64,000 nucleotides of DNA. Source: Paenibacillus sp. J31TS4. GTDB lineage: Bacteria; Bacillota; Bacilli; Paenibacillales; NBRC-103111. The stretch is from the NCBI RefSeq assembly GCF_018403265.1, contig NZ_BOSI01000004.1:310001-374000 (forward strand), given 5' to 3'. The notes beneath the pieces are model-generated. The model ran no database searches. It had not been told where the DNA came from and saw only the letters and a list, made by a program, of their open reading frames with translations. A program made the position numbers and the translations under genes. This document shows, one piece after another, positions 8,136-15,629 of the stretch. Every line of letters starts with the position of its first letter. Positions within the stretch are counted from its first letter, which is position 1.

Positions 8136-8861
8136 TTAATAACTCACTTCAAAATAACCTCTTGCACAGGGTTCTGAGTCATCTTCCCTTTGTATTACAA
8201 AGAACACTTTCGGATTAAAAACAATCTTTCTCTTATACTTCTTACCCGCGACATCCTCATATACTAATTCGAGTCTCAGAGGTGGCCAATTAAGTAATTG
8301 AGCAATCTCCTCGTCAGCTGTGTAATCAAAAAATAGGTCGAGAAGAATTGAGCACAAGTAATGGTAACTGGTGGGAAGTCTGAATTTAGTAGGTTCCTTG
8401 TGAGCGCTTGCTGGCAATATGTATTCAGATTTTGATTGCAAATCAAGTTTGGTCGCAGACAATCCCCCATTTTTCATTTTTATATTTACAAATTGACTTT
8501 TTTCATCGTAATCAATTTGATATACCTTCTCGTTGTTGTTTTTATGAATTATTTCGATAATTGCTTTAATATCGTATGACCAAGAAAGATTCAAATTCTT
8601 AGCAGATCCTAGCCCAATGTTAAAGCATTCAAGAGCAAAATCACCTGTTATATCAATATCTTTATTTATAGCGAGCCACTTGATTGGGATTGGAGAATTT
8701 TTACCGTTAAAAATGCTAAAACTAGCTTCTTTAAAAATAATTTCAGGGATTAACGATTGTTTCCTTTGTTTGTTTAGTTCTATCACATTAAAGAGAGCAA
8801 TTCCCGAAGTGATAAAGGCTGCAACACTAGAACTCAAACTAATTAATTCTGTTGTATTCAT
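8136..8861 (-). CDS. membrane-anchored protein of unknown function in a repeat-flanked cassette
   Basis: About 241 residues from the ATG at 8861, five bases after GGGGGAG; the frame is open six codons farther up. Residues 5-26 (LISLSSSVAAFITSGIALFNVI) form one membrane helix, then a basic stretch (ELNKQRKQSLIPEIIF) and a beta-rich soluble domain of about 200 residues ending EPCARGYFEVSY. I do not recognise it. Inverted 25-base repeats flank it tightly (8091-8115 and 8907-8931), so it forms a single-gene cassette. Codon use is AT-rich, unlike the wal cluster, indicating transfer. Confidence 0.62.
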   Translation of the reverse strand: MNTTELISLSSSVAAFITSGIALFNVIELNKQRKQSLIPEIIFKEASFSIFNGKNSPIPIKWLAINKDIDITGDFALECFNIGLGSAKNLNLSWSYDIKAIIEIIHKNNNEKVYQIDYDEKSQFVNIKMKNGGLSATKLDLQSKSEYILPASAHKEPTKFRLPTSYHYLCSILLDLFFDYTADEEIAQLLNWPPLRLELVYEDVAGKKYKRKIVFNPKVFFVIQREDDSEPCARGYFEVSY

Positions 8862-8901
8862 GTTACTCCCCCTGCCCAAAGATAAGGGTACTTATTGCAT
8901 T

Positions 8902-8931
8902 GCATAAATTTCGGCTAAGGTTTTGTTCACG
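8902..8931 (+). repeat. upstream inverted-repeat partner of the cassette boundary
   Basis: GCATAAATTTCGGCTAA, six variable bases, GTTCACG matches in inverted orientation the sequence just after the gene at 8120-8091: 12 of 12 in the first block and 7 of 7 in the last. It overlaps a TTCACGAA/TTCGTGAA hairpin. It resembles the L'-R' end of a preceding attC. Confidence 0.5.
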
Positions 8932-9028
8932 AACTTCGTGAATACCTTCTAAAAGTCCGATATCCAAAAGCATTTCTATACCTCATCATATCATGCCTAT
9001 GGAAAATAGCGGATAAGTTTCTAGTCAG

Positions 9029-9067
9029 AAAGAACTAAGAAACCTCTGAAACCAAAGGTTCCAGAGG
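9029..9067 (-). terminator. possible terminator hairpin
   Basis: CCTCTGAAACC and GGTTCCAGAGG (one mismatch) form a stem; on the minus strand it is followed by a moderately T-rich stretch. It would end transcripts from the small frame at 9086-9259. Confidence 0.45.
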
Positions 9068-9085
9068 CAAATTGTCTACCATTCC

Positions 9086-9259
9086 TTACCTGCAACACTC
9101 CAATTCTTCGCCTTCACTTATGATAAGGCTCACCGTATCATCTCCCAAGCGAAAAATGAGAGCACCAGAATCGGGGCTCTCATTCTTGAAATATAGCTCA
9201 TTGATGTCGAATTGATTATCCTTTATAAGCTGAATTAAATCAATTTTGAATCGATTCAT
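9086..9259 (-). CDS. possible small protein (57 aa) spanning an att-like repeat
   Basis: An ATG at 9259 opens a 57-residue frame (MNRFKIDLIQLIKDN..., ending EELECCR) with a weak ribosome site. Its last third runs through the 9116 repeat and reads SLIISEGEEL there. At 7724 the same repeat in the same frame reads SLIISDGENL. Either the repeat is conserved because it codes, or a short frame crosses an integration site by chance. A second 32-residue frame (9240-9338) lies just upstream in another frame. No family is recognised. Confidence 0.3.
   Translation of the reverse strand: MNRFKIDLIQLIKDNQFDINELYFKNESPDSGALIFRLGDDTVSLIISEGEELECCR
9116..9141. repeat. rlmH-3'-end-like repeat (possible internal att site)
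   Basis: On the minus strand it reads Y-G-E-P-Y-H-K-stop, the end of RlmH except for one residue. It shares 19 identical bases (TGAGCCTTATCATAAGTGA) with the 7724 copy and an upstream run with the 5559 copy. It separates the DUF262/YaaC cassette from the next one. Confidence 0.6.
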
Positions 9260-9584
9260 ATGCTTTGCTTCCCACCGGTATTAGTAAAGCATTTGCCTTG
9301 ATTTCTTTTACGAAATCATCTGCTACCTCTACAACCATTTTAGGTGCCACAAAACACCACCACTAGTCGGCTTTATCCTTTACATAATGGAAACTACTTA
9401 AATATACTGGCTCACCGATCCCTATTTTCCATTCGTAAATTTCCATTATCCAGTTGCCCCCTAAAGTTATTATGTGCAAATTATTCCATAAAAGAGTCAC
9501 ATAGGCGAGCTCGAGCACTGGTTTTTAATAGGTTGCCGATAAAGGCGGCACTCTTTTTACTTTTGAGTTAGAGCCATAAAATAC
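9260..9584. other. intergenic DNA, no supported gene
   Basis: AT-rich stretch. Apart from the tiny 9240-9338 frame, I see only short frames without ribosome sites. Confidence 0.5.
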
Positions 9585-9622
9585 AAAGAACCTTTCCAAG
9601 ATTTTAGCGGAGAAGGTTCTTT
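9585..9622 (-). terminator. rho-independent terminator after the DUF262 gene
   Basis: AAAGAACCTT (9585-9594) pairs with AAGGTTCTTT (9613-9622); on the minus strand GTATTTTAT follows. It lies 19 bases after the DUF262 stop. Confidence 0.7.
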
Positions 9623-9640
9623 CCCTTATCTAATCAATTT

Positions 9641-10849
9641 TTATTGAACAGAGTAAGTGCTTTTGACTTCTTGTTTGAAGTACGGGTTAATTAGATCTTC
9701 AAAAATTTCTCTTCTCTCCGTATTGCTCTTATCCAGGAAATCTACACTTTTGTACCACTTAATAAGATGGTCTCTGTCAAAATTCTTACGCTCACCGATA
9801 TACATAAACGCTCCAGCTAAGTATGTGACAAAGTCTATTCTTTCAGGAGCATCTAGATTTTCTTCGATAAATGTAATTGCCTTGTCAAGGCCTTCCAACG
9901 CGATATTTATTATCGATCTAATATCCTCTGCTTCGAATTTACTGACCAATGAGGCTTTCACATCGGAAGGAAACGGGCAGAAATTCAATTTATGTGAATC
10001 GTCACCTCTGAAAACCTCAATTGCTGGATTAAGCATTGCCAAGGGAATTGAGATTTCAGTAGATTTTTGTACAAGTAAGTCAGACATTTCAGCTTCACGT
10101 AAACGCTCCAAAAATTTATCAGAGTATTCTGAGTAAAAATCCACTCCCTTAACTAGCATTTCCGTAAGTTCCACTTGAACACCAGTTACTTTTGTTCCCG
10201 CTAAGTTAAGTACCTCAAACCACTCAAGTTGTTGCTCCTCAGTCAAATCGTACGCAATATTCACAATGTAATAATAACTCATAAACTTATTTCGAACCTT
10301 GTTTAACATATTGCTAATGTTGAACGGATGAAGTAGTGGCCTTTCACCGATAAACCTCTCAAGTACTTGAGGGTCTTTATTATATAAAACACCAACTGGT
10401 ACTTGGCTGTCTTTTGGAGCTTCGAAATTTAGCAAAAACTTACCAATCGATATATCAAAATAAACATTGTTAAAATCCGGATGACCGATATACGCTTTAT
10501 AATTACATGTCAATCTTTGCTGGCCATCTATAACAGAATCTTTGTTAAGAATTTGTTCAGGATCCAACTCAAGTCTATCAATAAATGAAATCTGAATGCC
10601 TACATCACCCTTTTGACGAATCCGATTTATCGATATTGGTGAGACAGCGGCAAAACCGCGAAGTTGGAAATTTAAGAGTGCAATTGATTTTTCTAGCTGC
10701 CAGCGAATATAAGTTTGAAAAATCGGCAGGACAATTGCCCCTTTTTCAATGTCACTACAAAGTTCCCTTAATGATCGAGTAACCGATTCTTTTGTTGGAT
10801 CAAAGTCAACATACCTTGCCAAGTCCTTGTTCACTCTAACTGCTGCCAT
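9641..10849 (-). CDS. DUF262 (DGQQR) domain protein, putative defence protein
   Basis: A 402-residue cytosolic protein. Residues 37-60 (GAIVLPIFQTYIRWQLEKSIAL) match the DUF262 entry (PxFQRxYVW-like), and SVIDGQQRLT near residue 105 is the family's ParB/sulfiredoxin-like DGQQR motif. DUF262 proteins include GmrS/GmrD, BrxU and SspE-like anti-phage nucleases or NTPases; many pair with DUF1524 HNH domains, but no HNH motif is visible here. The ATG has GAGAGGAG about 10 bases upstream. It has its own promoter (10897-10925) and terminator and shares the 9.1-12.5 kb cassette with a YaaC-family gene, suggesting a two-gene unit. Function is inferred from family only. Confidence 0.75.
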   Translation of the reverse strand: MAAVRVNKDLARYVDFDPTKESVTRSLRELCSDIEKGAIVLPIFQTYIRWQLEKSIALLNFQLRGFAAVSPISINRIRQKGDVGIQISFIDRLELDPEQILNKDSVIDGQQRLTCNYKAYIGHPDFNNVYFDISIGKFLLNFEAPKDSQVPVGVLYNKDPQVLERFIGERPLLHPFNISNMLNKVRNKFMSYYYIVNIAYDLTEEQQLEWFEVLNLAGTKVTGVQVELTEMLVKGVDFYSEYSDKFLERLREAEMSDLLVQKSTEISIPLAMLNPAIEVFRGDDSHKLNFCPFPSDVKASLVSKFEAEDIRSIINIALEGLDKAITFIEENLDAPERIDFVTYLAGAFMYIGERKNFDRDHLIKWYKSVDFLDKSNTERREIFEDLINPYFKQEVKSTYSVQ

Positions 10850-10896
10850 CTAATTGCAACTCCTCTCAACCGATTAAATTTTGTCTTTATATGATA

Positions 10897-10925
10897 ATAT
10901 TAGTTTTTCAACATTATTATGTCAA
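10897..10925 (-). promoter_or_regulatory. sigma-A-type promoter of the DUF262 gene
   Basis: On the minus strand TTGACA (10920-10925) and TAATAT (10897-10902) are 17 bases apart, about 50 bases before the DUF262 start. Confidence 0.65.
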
Positions 10926-11011
10926 CATATATTATTAGCAGCTAAATCAAAACTCCTCATTTTTCCCCGTAAATACTGGCGAATCACCGATTAATACCTT
11001 AAAAAACTAAT

Positions 11012-11031
11012 AGCAGCTAAAAATAGCTGCT
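11012..11031. terminator. bidirectional hairpin with T-rich flanks
   Basis: AGCAGCTA and TAGCTGCT with a 4-base loop; TTTATTTT follows on the plus strand and a T-rich run a few bases on follows on the minus strand. It probably ends transcription from the YaaC-like gene. Confidence 0.5.
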
Positions 11032-11043
11032 TTATTTTGCTGC

Positions 11044-11259
11044 ATGGCGAGATTGAAACTGGAGCTTCGAGACGACCGTTCCGAGTCCGTCTCCTACGAT
11101 CTCGTGTGTTCCCTGATGGGCAGTTTCGACGCCCTGCTCTGCTCACTGTTTCCGCAGCGCAAGACCTTGCTGCAAGAAGATCACGCTAACGACAGGAAGC
11201 GCGTCGGCGGCGTCGAGCTCGCCTTCAACGAGGAGACAGAGAAGCATTTTTTAAGCGTG
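11044..11259 (+). other. GC-rich islet, probable gene fragment
   Basis: Inside otherwise AT-rich DNA these ~215 bases are markedly GC-rich and read openly on the plus strand from an ATG at 11044 (MARLKLELRDDRSESV...), but there is no ribosome site and the frame runs through the terminator that follows. It looks like the end of a chromosomal or IS gene brought in and cut. I do not recognise the protein. Confidence 0.35.
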
Positions 11260-11300
11260 GCCCCTTCCGCTGACCTAACAGCGGAAGGGGCTTTTCCTTT
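11260..11300 (+). terminator. strong rho-independent terminator
   Basis: A perfect 13-bp stem (GCCCCTTCCGCTG, 6-base loop) is followed by TTTTCCTTT on the plus strand. No intact plus-strand gene precedes it, so it probably belongs to the gene fragment at 11044. Confidence 0.85.
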
Positions 11301-11353
11301 GTCAGGAAAAGCCCCATTGATAAAGATTTTACTTATAGTAAATATATAAATTC

Positions 11354-12400
11354 TCAAAGAACCCCTGTATCAAGAAACTCGTATCCTGTAATTTCCGAAG
11401 CAATTTCATTAATGAATTGATAAGGAGATTTCTGAATGAATTCGGTAATTATCCAATTGTGTCTTCCTGATAGATATCCTCGTAGAATCATTGGATTATA
11501 ACGTGAAAGTTCGCTTAACCGGTGCATCGCAGCGTAAGCTAATGTGATTTGACTTCTGTTTATCCAGTCAGAACCATTTTGTTTTCTCCTTAGGTACCAC
11601 CTCTTGTCACCCTTACTCACAATAGGCAAAACATACTTTCTAACCTTTCTATGGTATGTTTCAAATGGTGTTGTATGTTGCTTATTCCATCTAAACCTTC
11701 GCTTTAAACGTATAACGTATCTACCCGTGATATTATTTACCCGTTCAAATCCCACTGGTAACTTATTGATGGTATGACCATTGGCATATCGAGGATCAGG
11801 TTCAATTTCTGCCACAAACCAACTTTGGGTAGAACCAGGCTTCGATACAAAGTGTGGATTTCTGAGTGGAATGAACAATTCGGGAACTGTTCTTGTTTCA
11901 GTGTCATATGATAGAGAATATGCTCTATGAATGTACGGGATATTATAAAGAACCTGATCTAAGTTGTATTCATATTCACCTTGAGCAATATGATCATCAA
12001 GTAGTCTACTCAGTGCAGCGAGTATACCGCTTTTCTTGAACCGAATTATTTCATCTTCAGTATTTGGTCTTGTTACTCTCGCTCCAGAAAAGGTTCCGGA
12101 TACCCCATGCTTGTAAGAATAAACTTGGTTCTTTACTATTAATAGTGTTTTAGCTGCATTTAAAAAGCAGTAATACAAAGGTAACGGTGCCGCTGTAGGG
12201 GGAAGCGTCTTAGCGCTTAAATAAAAATTTCTAGCCTGCTCCCAGTAAAATGCTGCTTCTACAGTGCTATTATTTCTCAACCACGATTCCACAAACGTCC
12301 ATGGCTCACTCGCTAGAACTGTTTTGCCACGAAAATTTGGTGTAACTGTAGAAGATCTGAGCGTGAGTAGTCTACGTTTGAAAAAAAGTGGTCCCGCCAT
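11354..12400 (-). CDS. YaaC-family protein
   Basis: A 348-residue protein. The N-terminal helices (EAAFYWEQARNFYLSAK, PLPLYYCFLNAAKTLLIVKN, then SYKHGVSG) and the C-terminal RYNPMILRGYLSGRHNWII...FINEIASEITG fit the YaaC-like family of Bacillota. The family has HEPN-like helical features and no proven activity; YaaC proteins recur near restriction and defence genes. The ATG at 12400 follows GAGGGGG at about 10 bases. It is the gene nearest to rlmH in the island and lies in the same cassette and orientation as the DUF262 gene, with some 500 bases between them. Confidence 0.7.
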   Translation of the reverse strand: MAGPLFFKRRLLTLRSSTVTPNFRGKTVLASEPWTFVESWLRNNSTVEAAFYWEQARNFYLSAKTLPPTAAPLPLYYCFLNAAKTLLIVKNQVYSYKHGVSGTFSGARVTRPNTEDEIIRFKKSGILAALSRLLDDHIAQGEYEYNLDQVLYNIPYIHRAYSLSYDTETRTVPELFIPLRNPHFVSKPGSTQSWFVAEIEPDPRYANGHTINKLPVGFERVNNITGRYVIRLKRRFRWNKQHTTPFETYHRKVRKYVLPIVSKGDKRWYLRRKQNGSDWINRSQITLAYAAMHRLSELSRYNPMILRGYLSGRHNWIITEFIQKSPYQFINEIASEITGYEFLDTGVL

Positions 12401-12516
12401 TAACTTACTACCCCCTCAAAATTTATATTTCTACAGTTCTATAAGGGTTTCCAAAACCCCTTCAAATCTTTTTATAAGTGACAATTTCTCTCACGAACTT
12501 GATCAGAAATTTGGCC

Positions 12517-12534
12517 CTACTTATGATAAGGTTC
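12517..12534. repeat. rlmH 3' end, presumed attachment site
   Basis: The stop and last codons of rlmH (GEPYHK-stop) contain CTTATCATAAG, the core that recurs at 9117 and 7724 and, diverged, at 5561. The same position of rlmH/orfX is the SCC integration site in staphylococci. GC content changes sharply here. Confidence 0.6.
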
Positions 12535-12996
12535 CCCCCGCACAATCTTAAACGCCCGATACACCTGCTCCACCAGCACGAGCCGCATCAGCTGGTGCGG
12601 GTAGGTGATCTTGCCGAACGACAGCAGCTGGTCGGCGCGCTTGTAGACGGCCGGCGACAGGCCGTTCGAGCCCCCGATGACGAAGACAATGTGGCTCTTG
12701 CCATAGGTGGCGAGCCGGTCCAGCTGCTGGGCCAGCTCGTCTGAGCTCCACATCTGGCCTTCGATCGCCATCGCGATGACGTGGGCGTCCGGCTTGATCT
12801 GCGCCAGGATGCGCTCGCCCTCGCGCCCCTTCACCTGCTCCTCCTCGGCCGGGCTCATCGTGTCCGGAGCCTTCTCGTCCGGAAGCTCGGTGATCGTCAC
12901 CTTGGCATAGGGGCCAAGCCGCTTCAAATATTCGGCGATGCCCATCGTCAGATACTTCTCCTTCAGCTTGCCGACCGCGACAATTTGGATATGCAT
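12517..12996 (-). CDS. rlmH: 23S rRNA (pseudouridine-1915-N3)-methyltransferase RlmH
   Basis: A SPOUT methyltransferase of 159 residues, the usual length. [15 protein letters not shown] starts it; FVIGGSNGL is the SAM-binding knot loop and the C-terminus [14 protein letters not shown] is conserved. It methylates pseudouridine 1915 in helix 69 on assembled 70S ribosomes. AAGGAGG lies seven bases before the ATG. It is the last gene of the wal cluster as in Bacillus. Its 3' end is the edge of the accessory island, yet the protein end is intact, as expected of integration that rebuilds the target. Confidence 0.97.
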   Translation of the reverse strand: MHIQIVAVGKLKEKYLTMGIAEYLKRLGPYAKVTITELPDEKAPDTMSPAEEEQVKGREGERILAQIKPDAHVIAMAIEGQMWSSDELAQQLDRLATYGKSHIVFVIGGSNGLSPAVYKRADQLLSFGKITYPHQLMRLVLVEQVYRAFKIVRGEPYHK

Positions 12997-13150
12997 GGTC
13001 CGCCTCCTTTTTTCTCATCGTATCACCTAGTAACACTTTACATTACCAAGTATTTCTTCTATACAAAAAGGGAGCCGAAGCTCCCCCACGCTTGCTTATC
13101 CTTCTGTTTTCTCCCATCTCCAAGCGAGTCATTCCCCGCGCACGGGCACC

Positions 13151-13324
13151 TTACACGACCAAAAACTGCGCCCCATGCGAGCAGTTTTTCTCCTCGCAGC
13201 AGGCCGGCGGCTCCCATTCCCGGAAGGTCACCTGCTCCAGATCGTAGAGATCCGGAGCGTCCTCATATTCGTCCACGAACCGGTCGATCGCCAGCTCGAC
13301 ATGCTCTTTGCATACTACATACAT
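13151..13324 (-). CDS. yyzF: CxxH/CxxC small metal-binding-like protein (YyzF)
   Basis: A 57-residue protein with VVCKEHVELAID (CxxH) near the start and PACCEEKNCSHG near the end, the pattern of the BA_5709/YyzF family, which probably binds zinc; role unknown. I start at ATG 13324 (MYVVCKEH); a GTG five codons upstream (13339) is also possible, and GGTGGGG serves either. It sits between htrC and rlmH as in Bacillus. Confidence 0.85.
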   Translation of the reverse strand: MYVVCKEHVELAIDRFVDEYEDAPDLYDLEQVTFREWEPPACCEEKNCSHGAQFLVV

Positions 13325-13339
13325 GCGCCCTGTCCCCAC

Positions 13340-14503
13340 CTATTTGTCGTTGTTTAGTTCCTCCAGCGAGACGGTTACCGTATCCTTCTTGCCCGCCCGA
13401 TAGTAGGTTATCTGTAGTTTGTCACCGATCTTCTTGTGGCCATACAAATATTTGCGCAGGCCGAGCGTCGTGTAGATCGGCTGATCGTCCAGCTGGACGA
13501 TGACGTCGTTCGTCTTGAGCCCCGCCTTGAGCGCCGGACCCTGCACCTCGAGCACGATCGCGCCGGCTTTGACGTTGTCCGGCAGCTTGAGCGTCTCCAG
13601 CCCGCTCTTGAACAGCGACAGGCTGGCGCTCGAGACGCCGATGTACGGCCGGCGGATCTTGTTGTGCTTGATCAGCTCGTCGAGCACCGGCTTCGCCTCG
13701 TTGATCGGGATCGCGAACCCGAGGCCCTCGACGCCCGTATCCGCCACCTTGAGGCTATTGATGCCGATCACCTTGCCGTTCAGGTCGATCAGCGCGCCGC
13801 CGCTGTTGCCCTGGTTGATCGCCGCGTCGGTCTGGATCATGTCCAGCTCCCACTCGTACTCGCCGTCCTGACCGGGTAGCACCGGGATCGACCGCTTCGG
13901 CCAGCTGATGATCCCCGCCGTCACCGTCTGCGACAGCCCGAGGCCGAGCGGGTTGCCGATCGCGATCGCGGTCTGCCCCGGCTTCAGCTTATCCGAGTCG
14001 CCGAAGTCCGCGACCGTCTCGATGTTCTTGCCGTCCATCTCCAGCACGGCGAGGTCCGTCAGCCGGTCTTTGCCGACGACGGTTGCCTTGCGCCGCTCCC
14101 CGTTCGACAGCACGACCTCAAACGACGTTCCCTCCTCGACGACGTGATTGTTCGTCGCGATGCGGACTTTGCCGCCGTCCTTCTGGAAGATGACGCCCGA
14201 GCCCATCCCGAGCCGGCTCAGGCTGTCGGCGCCCTCGCCATCCTTGCCCGAGCTGATGATGCTGACGACCGCGGGCCCGACCTTGTCGACCGCGTCGACC
14301 CGGCCCTGCTCGGTATAGGCATACGTGGTCCCGTCGCGGCCGAGCGTCAGACTGAGGACGATGTACATGACGAGCGCGCCGACGAGCGCGGACGCGCCCA
14401 GCAGCAGGAAGAGCTGGGTCCGGCCGCCCGGGCCCCCTTTCCAAGGCATCCGTCCCCAGCGGGACGGCTTTGTCGAATAAAAATCATCGGAAAACAGGCT
14501 CAC
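13340..14503 (-). CDS. htrC: HtrA-like serine protease (YyxA/HtrC)
   Basis: A 387-residue membrane-anchored Do-like protease. One membrane helix (about 31-53) precedes a trypsin-like domain with His120 (TNNHVVEEG), Asp150 (DRLTDLAVLE) and Ser in QGNSGGALID, then one PDZ domain (RRPYIGVSS to the end). It degrades or refolds misfolded extracytoplasmic proteins. The start is a GTG after AGAGGGGG. It is the sixth gene of the wal cluster; the divergent small gene at 14633 separates it from walJ. Confidence 0.93.
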   Translation of the reverse strand: MSLFSDDFYSTKPSRWGRMPWKGGPGGRTQLFLLLGASALVGALVMYIVLSLTLGRDGTTYAYTEQGRVDAVDKVGPAVVSIISSGKDGEGADSLSRLGMGSGVIFQKDGGKVRIATNNHVVEEGTSFEVVLSNGERRKATVVGKDRLTDLAVLEMDGKNIETVADFGDSDKLKPGQTAIAIGNPLGLGLSQTVTAGIISWPKRSIPVLPGQDGEYEWELDMIQTDAAINQGNSGGALIDLNGKVIGINSLKVADTGVEGLGFAIPINEAKPVLDELIKHNKIRRPYIGVSSASLSLFKSGLETLKLPDNVKAGAIVLEVQGPALKAGLKTNDVIVQLDDQPIYTTLGLRKYLYGHKKIGDKLQITYYRAGKKDTVTVSLEELNNDK

Positions 14504-14632
14504 GGCGTCCCCCTCTTCCCTGGATCGTCCTTATTTTTGTCCGCTTACCGGAATGTTTTGCCACTTGTCCGCCTACACTAAGAGTATCCCTGGTTATTCA
14601 GAGGATAGATTGCTAGAAAAGGAGAATCGCCT

Positions 14633-14854
14633 ATGCCGCACCCCATCCGCGAGCTGGATCTGATCGGCAAGATCGCCGACCTCAAGGAGCAGCATTACCG
14701 CAATACCGTCGTGCTGAGCGCCGTCCTCGAGCTGCTGCAGGAGAAGAACCTGATCAGCCGCCAGGAAATCGCCGCCAAAGCCGCCGAGCTCGACGCCGGC
14801 GACCAGCGTGCCGCCTCGCCGTTTATTCCCGGTCCAACCTATCCCACTCGGTAG
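14633..14854 (+). CDS. small conserved-looking protein, 73 aa, antisense within the wal cluster
   Basis: AAAAGGAG lies 8 bases before the ATG. The product is helical (IRELDLIGKIADLKEQHYRN, AVLELLQEKNLISRQEIAAKAAELD) with a disordered tail; the middle helix-turn resembles a small winged-helix or nitrile-hydratase-like helix pair, but I cannot name it. It is on the strand opposite all wal genes, and its last 32 bases overlap the 3' end of walJ. Its promoter must lie in the 130-base gap shared with htrC. Confidence 0.6.
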   Translation: MPHPIRELDLIGKIADLKEQHYRNTVVLSAVLELLQEKNLISRQEIAAKAAELDAGDQRAASPFIPGPTYPTR

Positions 14855-15629
14855 ACCGGTCGTGGTAGGTGTCCCGGATGTCGAGATTCCGCTCTTCCTT
14901 GTGAATGCCGTTCTGCGAGAGAATGTCCCCGACTGTCATCTGCGCAAGCTCCAGCATGTTGTGGTTCTGGCTCAGATGCGCCAGGTAGACGCGCTCCGTC
15001 CGCCCGCTCAGCACCTCGCACAGCGCGTCTCCTGCCGCTTCGTTGGACAAGTGCCCGATGTCGCTCAGAATGCGCCGCTTGATGTTCCACGGATAACGTC
15101 CCATCCGCAGCATCTCCACATCGTGATTCGACTCGAGAATGAGCACGTCGGAGTCCTCAATCTGCTCCTTTACCTTGCTGCTCATATACCCGAGATCCGT
15201 GGCGAGGCTCAGCTTCTTGCCCCCCTCGTAAAAACAGTAGCCGACCGGATCCGCCGCGTCGTGCGAGATCGAGTACGACTCGACCTGCAGGCCGCCGAAC
15301 TCGAGCTGGCTGCCTGTATCCATCAGGATCTTCTTCTCTTCCGCGATGGCGCCGATCTGCTTATCCAGCGCTTCCCACGTCTTCTCGTTGGCATAGACGG
15401 GAAGGTCGTACTTGCGCGCGAGCGCCCCGAGTCCTTTGATATGGTCGGAATGCTCGTGCGTGACGAGCACGCCGTCCAGATCGGCCCCCGACACTCCCCG
15501 TTCTCCCATCAACTGCTCCAGCTTCTTGGCGCTCAGTCCCGCATCCACGAGCAGGTTGGTCTCTCCGTCCGAGACGACCATCGCATTGCCCGTCGAGCCG
15601 CTGGCCAAGATCGTAAACCGTAACCCCAT
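14823..15629 (-). CDS. walJ: MBL-fold hydrolase WalJ (YycJ)
   Basis: A 268-residue metallo-beta-lactamase-fold protein. FTILASGSTGNA at the start and THEHSDHIKG (HxHxDH, zinc ligands) around residue 60, with SHDAADPVGYCF and LSQNHN farther on, are typical of WalJ, thought to act as an exonuclease that coordinates division with replication. Length and position after walI fit. The 3' end overlaps a convergent small gene by 32 bases. Confidence 0.94.
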   Translation of the reverse strand: MGLRFTILASGSTGNAMVVSDGETNLLVDAGLSAKKLEQLMGERGVSGADLDGVLVTHEHSDHIKGLGALARKYDLPVYANEKTWEALDKQIGAIAEEKKILMDTGSQLEFGGLQVESYSISHDAADPVGYCFYEGGKKLSLATDLGYMSSKVKEQIEDSDVLILESNHDVEMLRMGRYPWNIKRRILSDIGHLSNEAAGDALCEVLSGRTERVYLAHLSQNHNMLELAQMTVGDILSQNGIHKEERNLDIRDTYHDRSTEWDRLDRE

